Below, one piece after another: positions 28,477-38,100 of a stretch of 64,000 nt of DNA. The notes beneath the pieces were generated by a model. It searched no databases. It was not told where the DNA came from and worked only from the letters and a program-made list of their open reading frames with translations. Position numbers and translations under genes: made by a program. Within the stretch, counting starts at the first letter, position 1. Every line of letters starts with the position of its first letter. Location of the stretch: contig OZ244969.1 in assembly GCA_965222725.1 (NCBI GenBank), positions 6,076,001-6,140,000 of the forward strand. Reading direction: 5' to 3'. The stretch is from GCA-2748575 sp965222725. GTDB taxonomy: Bacteria > Pseudomonadota > Gammaproteobacteria > Pseudomonadales > Ketobacteraceae.

Positions 28477-28494
28477 TTAACAAAGGTATGTACC

Positions 28495-28740
28495 ATGCAA
28501 GAACTTTACGACACTAAAGCGCCCAAGAAACCAACAAACCTCAGTATTAACAGCGACTTACTAAGAGCTGCAAAAGAATTGGACATTAATATCTCTGCCA
28601 CTCTCGAAGCCAGGCTAATAGAGTTAGTCAAAGCCCAAGCGAAGGAGAAATGGTTAAGCGACAACCAAGAGGCCATCAGTAATTATAACCAGCATGTTGA
28701 AGAGCACGGCGTATTCAGTGATGAGTTTCGGAGCTTTTAA
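28495..28740 (+). CDS. ccdA: Type II antitoxin, CcdA family
   Basis: 81 residues. The N-terminal half has the ribbon-helix-helix pattern of CcdA (KKPTNLSINSDLLRAAKELD, then INISATLEARLIELV). The C-terminal half is the polar, flexible toxin-binding tail (WLSDNQEAISNYNQHVEEHG, then FSDEFRSF). It neutralises CcdB and represses its own promoter. Its stop overlaps the ccdB ATG by one base (TAATG), so the toxin is translationally coupled. Flanks show no plasmid, integrase or attC-like element, so it appears to be a chromosomal copy. Confidence 0.94.
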   Translation: MQELYDTKAPKKPTNLSINSDLLRAAKELDINISATLEARLIELVKAQAKEKWLSDNQEAISNYNQHVEEHGVFSDEFRSF

Positions 28741-29057
28741 TGCAACAGTTTTCAGTTTACAAGAATAAAAATAGCAACACCCGGAAAGAATACCCATACC
28801 TGCTCAACATCCAGAGCGACCTCCTGGATGCACTGAGAACAGTTGTTGTCATTCCATTCATGAAACAATCCACCTTCAAGCAAAAACCAATCAAATACTT
28901 GATGCCGGTTTTTACTATTGAAGGCAAAGAATGTGTATTGCTAACGCCTCAAATCGCGGGCATTCCAATAAATCAACTCGGTACTAAAGTAGAAGATCTG
29001 GCGCATTTTAGATCCGACATTATTGGCGCAATCGATTTTGTGATCTCGGGCATATAA
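28740..29057 (+). CDS. ccdB: Type II toxin, CcdB family (DNA gyrase poison)
   Basis: 105 residues, matching CcdB along its whole length: QFSVYKNKNSNTRKEYPYLL, the IQSDLLDAL helix, VVVIPFMK and the C-terminal helix SDIIGAIDFVISGI. CcdB traps the gyrase GyrA-DNA complex, giving double-strand breaks when not bound by CcdA. F-plasmid CcdB ends in Trp-Gly-Ile, which is needed for poisoning; here the end is Ser-Gly-Ile. As I recall, the chromosomal Vibrio fischeri CcdB ends in Thr-Gly-Ile and is still active, so activity is likely but not certain. GGAG inside ccdA serves as ribosome site. Confidence 0.94.
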   Translation: MQQFSVYKNKNSNTRKEYPYLLNIQSDLLDALRTVVVIPFMKQSTFKQKPIKYLMPVFTIEGKECVLLTPQIAGIPINQLGTKVEDLAHFRSDIIGAIDFVISGI

Positions 29058-29081
29058 CGCAAGCTGATAATTAATAACCAG

Positions 29082-29657
29082 TCAGGACTTCTTCACATAC
29101 TGTGTCAGAATCACAATCCGCTGGCCGTTCACCCGGCCTTCAATATGTTCCGGGTTGTCCTGCACCAGTGAAATCCCCCGCACGGCTGTACCCCGCTTGG
29201 CGGTAAAGTTGGCGCCTTTCACATCCAGATCCTTTATCAGCGTAACGGTATCCCCGGCTTCCAGCACTGCTCCGTGGCAGTCTTTGTGAACCACGGCATC
29301 CTCTGAATTTTCCGCCACACCCTGTTTTGCCCAGGCCAGGGTATCTTCTTCCAGATACATCATATCCAGCAGTTCCTGGGGCCAGCCTTCGGCACTTAAT
29401 TGCGTGAGCATACGCCAGGCCATCACCTGCACCGCCGGCTCCTGATTCCACATGCTGTCGTTCAGGCAGCGCCAGTGATTCGGGTCCACTTTGTCAGGAT
29501 TTTCGATCTGCTCGCGGCAGGTACTGCAAATCAGTACGCTCTGTGCTGCAGACCCGTCGCTGTCGGGAGGCACAGGGAACACACTCAGGTCCTGTTGCGA
29601 GGTACAAAGTTCACACTGAGAGCCGCTACGCTCATTGAGAATGGATTCGGTAGTCAT
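29082..29657 (-). CDS. PhnA domain protein (YjdM-like)
   Basis: 191 residues. The N-terminal zinc-ribbon has two Cys pairs (CELCTSQQ and CSTCREQ) and the C-terminal PhnA/YjdM domain carries the typical KDCHGAVLEAGDTVTLIKDL and VKGANFTAKRGTAVRGI. Despite the old name alkylphosphonate utilisation protein, no phosphonatase activity is established and no phn genes are nearby. It is longer than E. coli YjdM (about 111 residues) because of an inserted ~70-residue helical middle section. It converges on the ccdAB operon and is preceded on its strand by the TRAP binding protein. Confidence 0.88.
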   Translation of the reverse strand: MTTESILNERSGSQCELCTSQQDLSVFPVPPDSDGSAAQSVLICSTCREQIENPDKVDPNHWRCLNDSMWNQEPAVQVMAWRMLTQLSAEGWPQELLDMMYLEEDTLAWAKQGVAENSEDAVVHKDCHGAVLEAGDTVTLIKDLDVKGANFTAKRGTAVRGISLVQDNPEHIEGRVNGQRIVILTQYVKKS

Positions 29658-29745
29658 GGGGTGCCTCTGGCTGAATAAGGGTTGTTTGGCACAGGTGGCC
29701 AGGAAAGCGACGCACTATAGCAAAAGCACGCAAGGTTGGCACCGC

Positions 29746-30891
29746 CTAGAAATCAATCATCCCCTGCACCGGCTTTTCAATCGCCAACTGAATCAGCTCT
29801 TCATTGCTCAGGTGCTGATACTTTTTGGCAAGGCGCTCTATTTCATCGATCAAACCACGGCAGTCTTTACCGGCTTTGTCGCAGGATTGCAGCCACTGAT
29901 CCACCACCGGCTGGAAGGCGGCCTTCCATTGTTGTCGTTGTGCAGCCTCCAGCTCAATAAAGGTGACACCTTCTTCCTGCAGTTTTTTCCAGGCAACGCG
30001 GGAAAAGTTTTCCACCGCGTCCGTTATGGCAATCCCCGCCCGTTGCTGAAAGTCATACAGCGGTTGCTTGTATGGCGCGGGCAGGCGATCGAAACTGCGC
30101 CGGTTAAAGCAGGTTTCCACTGTTAGCGGAGCAATCTGTAGCGGTGTGTAATAGCGGGCCTGCTCGTAAACCTTGAAGGGCAAAAAGCCCATATCAGACC
30201 AGATCACCGCATCCACCAGCCCCTGTTGCAGCGCGGTATAGATTTCCGTAAAGGGCATGTTCACCTGGGCAAAGCCCAGGGCCTTGTCGGCCCCCGGCGC
30301 ATTCACAAAGGACACCACTTTTTTGCCTTTCAGGTCCTGTGGCGTCCGGATGGGCGTTTTGCTCATCAGGTTCAGGGGCCGCACTGGTGCCACATGGGCC
30401 GGGTACACGCCTTTGGCTTCAAACTCGGCGCGAATCCGGGTGGCGAGCAGTTCATTGATAATGCGGGCTGTCAGGTAGGGGTTGTCGGGGGCGACATAAG
30501 GTACCTGAAAGGTTTTCAGCAATTCCAGGCCGCTGCTTTCCACCACGGAATAACAGGTGCCGTAATCGGCGATACCGGCCCGGATGGCCTTGAAGCCCCC
30601 GGCCACACCATAGAGCGTACCCGAACCAAACGTTTTTATGTTAAAACCGCCACCGGTGTGCTTTTTCAGCCATTCAAAGCCCTGTTCCCAGACAGGCGGC
30701 AAGTGAGAGGCGGGCGGTGCCGGGTGAGCAAATTTCCATTGAACTGGCCGCAAGCCCTCTCCGGGAACCACCACAGGGTCCGCAGGCCCCGTCCAGACAG
30801 GGCTCGCCTCAGCATCACTTTCCTGAGCCCCTACCGGCCGGCAACACAACAGAGCCAGAAGAAAATACAGCTTATAAAGATTGAATCGCAT
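29746..30891 (-). CDS. dctP: TRAP transporter solute-binding protein (DctP family)
   Basis: About 381 residues from the ATG at 30891, with a signal (LYFLLALLCCRPVGAQ). It is a DctP-like periplasmic binding protein: WKFAHPAPPASHLPPVWEQG near the N-terminus, LMSKTPIRTPQDLKGKKV in the hinge region, and VNMPFTEIYTALQQGLVDAV, the family signature (normally P.E.Y.AL..G.vDG). The Arg of the RTPQDLKGKKV loop is the usual carboxylate-contacting region. It should deliver an organic acid to a DctQM permease. No permease is adjacent: dctQ and dctM lie 16 kb away beyond an NRPS/PKS cassette. The pairing is inferred. The signal peptide is preceded by a TTG start option at 30921. Confidence 0.88.
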   Translation of the reverse strand: MRFNLYKLYFLLALLCCRPVGAQESDAEASPVWTGPADPVVVPGEGLRPVQWKFAHPAPPASHLPPVWEQGFEWLKKHTGGGFNIKTFGSGTLYGVAGGFKAIRAGIADYGTCYSVVESSGLELLKTFQVPYVAPDNPYLTARIINELLATRIRAEFEAKGVYPAHVAPVRPLNLMSKTPIRTPQDLKGKKVVSFVNAPGADKALGFAQVNMPFTEIYTALQQGLVDAVIWSDMGFLPFKVYEQARYYTPLQIAPLTVETCFNRRSFDRLPAPYKQPLYDFQQRAGIAITDAVENFSRVAWKKLQEEGVTFIELEAAQRQQWKAAFQPVVDQWLQSCDKAGKDCRGLIDEIERLAKKYQHLSNEELIQLAIEKPVQGMIDF

Positions 30892-31010
30892 TTCTGAAGT
30901 ATAGGCCCTGTTTTTGAACAAATTTGGCGAAAATTAATACTCCAAATATATAAAAGTCTTCTAAACTTAACCTATTAGTTCGTTATTCTGTTCAAGGATT
31001 CTATCAGGTT

Positions 31011-32162
31011 TTGAATTCAGATCACGAAGTAGCGCCACAGATTCAGGGCTACTGCCACCCCAAGTTTGCCGCCGTAAAGGCTGCATTCGAGAATAATTTC
31101 AGGGCTGAAGGGGAAATCGGCGCTGCCACTACCATTATCCATAACGGTGAAATGGTGGTTGACCTGTGGGCAGGCCACCGGGATATAGGCAAGTCCCTGC
31201 CCTGGGATGAAGACACCCTGGTGTGTCTGATGTCCACCAGCAAGGCCATTGCCAGCATTGCGGTGCTGTCGTTGGTGGATCAGGGAGAACTGCAGCTGGA
31301 CCACCCTATTTCCGCCTACTGGCCGGAATTTGCGGGGGGCAACAAGTCTCAAATTACGGTGCGGGAACTGCTGGCACAGATTGCCGGTTTACCCGTGGCA
31401 GACCATGCGCCCAGGGAATCCTACCTGGACCTGAGAGTCCTGGAACAGGCCTTTAACGACCAACAACCCCTGTGGGAACCGGGCAGTACACCCTGTTATC
31501 ACTCTTTTACCTATGGCCCTCTCTGCCAGCTTCTGATAGAAAAAGTTACCGGCCAGACGCTGGGAGCTTACCTGCGGGACTCACTGTTTGGCCCCCTGAA
31601 TATAGAATTCTATGTTGGCCTGCAGGAACCGGAAATTGCCCGCTGCGCGGACATTATTCTGGAAGACAATATTCCCAGCCTGAACAATATGCGCACCCCC
31701 GGAACCATGCTGCATCGCGCCTGGATACCGGCCCCCATCGACCGCAATATTTTTCAGGAAGACAGCTTTCGCCGCGCTGAATTTGCCTCAGCCAACGGGC
31801 ATGGCAATGCCCGGTCTCTGGCGCAGATATATCATCAGTTATGCGACGACCTGAACCGGGGAACCCGGCAATTGCTGAGCGCAGACACCTTGCGTGAAGC
31901 CATAAAAGAACAGTGGAACGCGGAAGAAAAAATTTCCAACCGGCGGTTCCGGTTCAGCACCGGTTTTATGCTCAATAATCCGTTCTTTGCCATCGGCCGC
32001 AATCAGCGCAGTTTTGGCCACCCCGGCCTGGGTGGCCCCACCGGCTTTGCGGACCCGGACGCCAACCTGGGCTTTGGTTACTGCTGCAACCTGATCCGGG
32101 CGACTGATAACACCGGGCCCTGCGCCACTGCGCTGATCAACGCCACCTACGATAGTCTTTAA
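31011..32162 (+). CDS. Serine hydrolase, beta-lactamase class C/family VIII esterase
   Basis: 383 residues from a TTG at 31011; sequence similarity to the family begins within the first ten residues, so a later start is unlikely. The SxxK nucleophile motif is STSK (Ser75, Lys78), the Tyr is in the CYHSFTYG block (Tyr163), and the C-terminal GHPGLGGPTGFADPDANLGF segment matches EstB-type enzymes. Most members hydrolyse esters or act on peptides; true beta-lactamase activity is rare. No signal peptide is seen, so it is likely cytoplasmic. It is convergent with the NRPS/PKS gene (23 bp between stops), which makes a link with that product possible but unproven. Confidence 0.92.
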   Translation: MNSDHEVAPQIQGYCHPKFAAVKAAFENNFRAEGEIGAATTIIHNGEMVVDLWAGHRDIGKSLPWDEDTLVCLMSTSKAIASIAVLSLVDQGELQLDHPISAYWPEFAGGNKSQITVRELLAQIAGLPVADHAPRESYLDLRVLEQAFNDQQPLWEPGSTPCYHSFTYGPLCQLLIEKVTGQTLGAYLRDSLFGPLNIEFYVGLQEPEIARCADIILEDNIPSLNNMRTPGTMLHRAWIPAPIDRNIFQEDSFRRAEFASANGHGNARSLAQIYHQLCDDLNRGTRQLLSADTLREAIKEQWNAEEKISNRRFRFSTGFMLNNPFFAIGRNQRSFGHPGLGGPTGFADPDANLGFGYCCNLIRATDNTGPCATALINATYDSL

Positions 32163-32170
32163 CATTAAAC

Positions 32171-32198
32171 AGCCGGGCAAAATGCTTAATGCCCGGCT
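32171..32198. terminator. Hairpin between convergent hydrolase and NRPS/PKS genes
   Basis: AGCCGGGCA (32171-32179) pairs exactly with TGCCCGGCT (32190-32198), nine pairs. It overlaps the last codons of the NRPS/PKS gene and can form in transcripts of either strand. On the minus strand the following bases (GTTTAATGTT) are only moderately T-rich. Confidence 0.6.
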
Positions 32199-35100
32199 GA
32201 ATCCTGATTATGAAATGCCATCAGGCCATCGGTGGCTCTTTTTACCGCACTGAAAAACAGACTCTTGTGGCGTAGCTCCCGCAAACGTTCTTTTAATTTA
32301 CGCGCCAGAAACTGCACATGGGGCGGGTAGTTCATGCTGACATGATTCCCCGGCGCCCGGTGTACCGTCAAACGATCCTCCTCCGTCAACGCCTGCCAGG
32401 CAACATGGGGCAAGGCCGGAAAATGTTCCTGTGGCTCACTGTGGCGGAAATAAAGCACATCACAATCCAGAAACTTTGGCTCGTAACTGAAGGTGGCCTG
32501 TTGATGGGCCATCCAGGTGCGGAACAGCGACACCCCCAAATGGGGAGGCAGCACTTCCCCCTTACCCTGCAAGCGGGCTTCTTCCAGTACGTAATCCACC
32601 TGATCCTGTTCCGACAGCAAACGCAATTTCTTACTGTCCAGTTTAAGATCACCCGCCAGCAGGTATTCCAGAATGGCAGCACTGTCATTAAGGTTCTTGG
32701 GCATTTCATGGGGCGCCGGGGTATCGATCATCACCACCAGCTGAACCGCCTCCCCGGCAGCCATGGCCTGTTGCGCCATTTCAAATGCTACCAGCCCGCC
32801 AAAAGAACTGCCGCCCAACAGGTAGGGAGGCTCCACGCCACTGCGTTTCAATTCTGCCAGATACAGTTCCGCCAGCGCGGGTACCGAATTAAGAGGCTCA
32901 CCGTTATCCATTAACCCCGGGGCCTGAAACGCGTACACCGGTTGCTCCCTGCCAAGGTGTATTGCCAGATCACGATAATAAAACACCTCCCCGCCAATAG
33001 GATGCACCATGGCCAGCGGACTGAACTCGGGATCACCGGGCTGTATCACCACCAAGGGTGATGCAATGGGTGAGTTGCCAGAAGTTTCGTCTGCTTCAGC
33101 ACCCTCTGCCAGGGGTTGCACCACCTGAGACTTGATATATTCAGCCAGCTCAGCAACAGAAGGCCGCGATATCAGCAAATGCGTTGCCAAAGGCAGGTTA
33201 TAACGCCCCTTGAGCTTGTCCATAATGCCCACTGCCAGTAATGAATCTCCGCCCAGATCAAAATAGTTATCGTAGATATCGATATCATCCCGCCCCAGCG
33301 TCTGGCACCAGAGTTTCCAGATGGTTTCTTCCACGGGATCCCGGGGCTTGTTACGGGCCAGCGACAGGGATTCGCTGTCTTCCATCTCCGGGGTTTCAAC
33401 CGCATCGTTGGATAAGGGCGCCACACTGGCTTCCACTTCGGCCCTTGCTTTGGGCCGCACCCAATAGGTTTTGCGATTAAAGGGATAAGTGGGCAGCGGC
33501 ACACGGTAGCGCTGCCGGGCACTGTGAAAGGCATCCCAGTCAATATCCACACCCTGTTCCCAGAGCTTACCTATCACATTTAACAGATACTGGGTGTCCG
33601 ATACCTGTTCATAGGCATGGCGGGTAGTAGCCAATATCAGATCGTCTGCTCCTTTAGCCGGGTGCTGGTTGGCCAGCGTTTTCAGCACTTTGCCCGGCCC
33701 TACCTCCAGACAAATCAGGCGTTCATTATCATCGTCTTTCTCGCGCCCGTTAAACAGGGTTTGCATGCCACGGTGGAACTGCACTGAATAGCGCAAATGA
33801 TCCGCCCAGTATTTGGCAGAGGTTGCCTGTTCATTGGTGATCCACAAACCGGTCAGGCTGGATACAAAGGGCTTTGTCGGTGGTTGCGGCTCACGCCTTT
33901 CCACATAGGCCTGGAAACGTTCCAGAATAGGTTCCATCATATGGGAATGAAACGCGTGGGAGGTATGCAGTATGCGGTTATCAATACCCTGCCCGCTCAA
34001 CACTTCGTGCAACTGGCGAATGGCATGAGAATCGCCGGATAACACACAACGGCTTTCACCATTCACCACCGCCAGTGAAACACCTTCGTTAGTGTATTTA
34101 ACGGCTTCTTTTTCCGGCAGGTTCACCGACAGCATTTCGCCGGATTCCAGTTCCTGAATCAGATGGCCGCGAATGGTGACCAGTTCCAGTGCCTGTTCCA
34201 GGGTAAACACGCCGGCAATACAGGCCGCTACATATTCGCCGATACTGTGGCCAATCATGTAATCCGGTTGTATACCCCATTCCATCAATACTTTTGCCAG
34301 CGCGTATTCAAAAATAAAAAGACTTGGCTGGGTAACATAGGTCTGGTGCAGCTTATCAGTCTGGGCACTGTGATCTTCTTCGCTGAGTTCTTCATACAAA
34401 TGCACAAAGCGTTGCTTGATCAGGTTACGGCATTGGTCCACGGTTTCCCGGAATGTGATCTCCACCCGATACAGGTGTTTGCCCATATTAATGTATTGGG
34501 ATCCCTGCCCGGAAAACATAAAGGCAATCTTTTGCGGCGTACCCTGATAGTGGGTGGTATTCACCCGCTGGGGATTCAGTTCCGTCAGTTCACTGATTGC
34601 CTCATCGCGATTGCGACATACCAGATAACGGCGGAACGGAAACACCGCCCGCCCCACATGCAGGGTATAACAGATATTGGCAAAGCTTTGCCGATGATGG
34701 GTTTTAATATGGGCCACAAAGCGCTCGGTCATGGCTTCCAGTTCTTTGGGTGTACGAGCAGACAATGTCACCAGGCGCCAGGGGCGAGCACTCTCAGCCT
34801 GGGTTTCGTTGGGTGCTTCGGAAAGCACCACATGGGCATTGGTACCGCCAATCCCGAATGAACTGACTCCCGCAAAACAGATATGACCTTCCGGGTTCCA
34901 GGGTGTCAGTTGGGTATTCACATAAAAGGGCGTTTTCTTGAAATCGATTTTCGGATTGGGTTTCTGAAAATGCAGGCTCGGTGGCAGCTGCCGGGTTTCC
35001 ACCGCTTTGGCTGCCTTGATCAGGCCCGCCACTCCGGATGCCGCATCCAGGTGCCCCATATTGGTTTTTAACGAACCGATAGCACAAGACGCAGGGGGAA

Positions 35101-38100
35101 TGTCTTCGCGCTGAAAAGCCTGCTTCAATGCTTCTATTTCAATCGGGTCGCCAAGAGGGGTGCCGGTGCCATGGGCCTCCACATAGCCGATCTTGGACGG
35201 ATTCAGGTTAGCGCTGGCCAGCGCCATGTTAATCACCTTGGCCTGGCCTTCCACCGAAGGCGCCGTGTAACCGGATTTATGGGAACCATCGTTATTGGTG
35301 GCCGAGCCCACAATCACTGCGTAAATGTGGTCATTGTTTTTCATGGCATCGTCCAGGCGTTTCAGCAACACCACACCGGCGCCCTGCCCCTGAACCGTGC
35401 CTTTGGCGTCCGCATCAAAAGCGCGGCAATGGCCATCGGGGGACATGATCATGCCCTCGTGATAAAAATAGCCCTCCTTGCCCAGGCGATTGAAAGAAAC
35501 ACCACCGGCCAGCGCCGCATCGCATTCCTCGTTCAACAACGCCTGACAGGCAGAGTGAACCGCCACCAACGACGAAGAACAGGCGGTTTGCAATACCATG
35601 GCCGGGCCGTTCAGGTTCAGCTTGTAAGATACCCGGGTGCAGAGAAAATCCTTGTCGTTGCCAATCATTAACGGGTAATCACCAATAGCCGCCAGCAATT
35701 CCGGATGAGATGACAGATTCGTCATCAGATACTGGTTCATACCAATACCGGCATACACACCAATGGGGCCGCCAAAACGTTCCGGTACGCAACCGGCGTC
35801 TTCCAGTGCCTCCCAGGCACATTCCAGAAACAGCCGCTGCTGGGGATCTGTGATTTGCGCTTCGCGGGGAGTGAAATTGAAAAAGGGCGCATCAAATCCG
35901 GAAATACTGTCCAGCATGCCTTTGGCGGGGACATAGTTGGGCTGTTTGATGGTGTCTTCCGACACACCGGCCCGACGCAACTGTTCCGGGGTGAAGAAGG
36001 TAATGGTTTCTTTGCCCTGGCAAACGTTGTCCCACATTTCTTCCACGGAATCCGCACCGGGAAAGCGCCCCGACATCCCCACAATGGCAACCTTTACACC
36101 GCTAAGGCTTTCCATCAGGCGCCGGCGCAAGCGCAGGCGTTCGGCATGGTTATCCTGCTCAAGAAAGTATTCGTCTTCCTCCACATCACTTTGCAGAAAA
36201 TGCGCCAGCGAACGAATGGTGGGATACTTGAACAGATCCACCAGACGGGCCTTTTCCCTGAAGTTATCCGGTAGCTTGTTATACACCTTGGCCACCAGCA
36301 AGGAATGGCCGCCCAGATCAAAAAAGTTGGCGTTGATACTGACCTGAGTAACCCCCAGACAGGATTCCCAGATTTCCGCCAGAATGCGTTCAATCTGATT
36401 GCGGGGTTCCTGAATATTGGCGCCGGTGGATGACGTCACCGGACGTGGCAGTGCCTTGCGGTCTACCTTGTTGTTGGGTGTAAGCGGAAAGGCATCCAGA
36501 ATTGCAAATGCAGCAGGCACCATGTAATCCGGCAACTGTTCCCGCAGGTGAGTGCGCAACTCTTCAATTTCCAGGCTTTTCTTCGCATCTTTAACCACAT
36601 AGGCCACCAGCATGGGGTTTTCCTTGCTGGCACCGGGCATATCATCCCTGGCCATTACCAGGGCGTCATGTACGCTGTCGTGCTTAAGAATGGTTTCTGT
36701 GACTTCACCCAGTTCAATACGGAAACCGCGGATTTTTACCTGGTGATCCAGGCGGCCCAAAAACTCGATATTGCCATCCGGTAAATAACGCACCAGATCA
36801 CCGGTTTTATACAAGCGCTCCCCTTTGGTAAAGGGGCTGGGAATAAAGCGTTCTTCAGTCAGGTCTGCCCGGTTCAGGTAGCCTTTGGCCAGTGCCAGGC
36901 CACCAATATAGAGTTCCCCGGGCACACCAATGGGCACCGGATTCAGGGCCGGATCCAGAATGCAGGTATCGGAATTGGGAATCGCCTGGCCAATGGTAAT
37001 ACGCTCCCCCGGTTTCAGACGTGCAATGGTAGACCAGACGGTGGCTTCCGTGGGGCCATAAGCATTGTAAAACGCCCGGTCCTTGCCCCACTGGCTCACG
37101 ATCTCCTGGGTGCAGTTGTCGCCGGCAGTCATCAGGGTTCTCAGTGCAGGTAATTCCCGGTGGCTCATGGCAGCGAGCACTACCGGTGGTAACACCGAAC
37201 AGGTTATTTCCTGCTGCGCCAGAAAATCCGCCAGATCGTCGCCCAGCAAAGACGCCTTGGGTGCCAGATACAAGCTGGCTCCGGAAGCGAGCGCCAAGAC
37301 CATTTCAAACACGGACGCATCAAAATTGATGGAGGCAAACTGCAACACGCGATCTTCGGTGTTCAGTGCAAACACCTCGTGCTGTGCCTCAATCATGGCC
37401 ATCAGCCCTGCGTGGCGCAACTCCACCCCCTTGGGTCGTCCGGTGGATCCTGATGTGTAAATAATATAAACCACATCGTCACTGTTCACGGTAATCGGAG
37501 GGTCTGTATCGGCAAAGGATGACAAATCATCCTGACTCGGCGGCGGCACCACCACCGCATTGGTAAATTGCAATGGCAGTTCGGAACTGCCTATCAACAC
37601 TGACAGGCCGGCATCCGCCGCAATATAACGCAATCGCTCCTGGGGGTAGGTGGGGTCCAGTGGCAAATAGACTGCCCCTGATTTCATCACTGCCAACACC
37701 GCAATCATCAGATCAGTGGACTTGTCCAGCGCCACACCCACCCGGGTGCCGGGTTGCACACCCATATTGATCAGTTTGTGGGCCAGGCGATTGGCGGCAC
37801 TGTTCAGTTCAGCGTAGCTCAGCGAGTCACCTTCACAGAAAACCGCTTCCTGATCCCCGTTGACATGGGCGATGGCAGTAAAGAGTTCAGGAAAGCTTTT
37901 TTGCCGGATGTTGTTAACCCTGGGACCGCGACCATGTTCAATCAGCAGCCGGGCACGCTCACTATCAAGAATGGAAAGCTCTCCGACCTTTTGTTCCGGG
38001 TTGGCCAACAGGCAGGATAAGAGGGTTTCAAAATATTCATAAAAATTCAGAACGGTTTCCCGACTGAACAAGTCCCGGTCGTATTCAACCCCCCAGTGAA

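Larger units (their letters stand above)
27981..28494. other. Intergenic region upstream of lipoprotein and ccdAB genes
   Basis: This 514 bp region has no credible gene. It holds the promoter of the lipoprotein on the minus side, an AT-rich stretch with the palindrome ACATTTTAAAAAATGT (about 28302-28317), a perfect hairpin at 28333 and the ccd operator repeats. Confidence 0.5.

Noticed and set aside
28330..29082. ccdAB as a gene cassette of a chromosomal integron.
   Set aside because: No attC-like pair (RYYYAAC/GTTRRRY with intervening palindrome) flanks the genes, and neighbours are not cassette-like.
29082..29657. PhnA gene as a sign of phosphonate degradation.
   Set aside because: No phn genes are near, and this family has no proven phosphonatase role.
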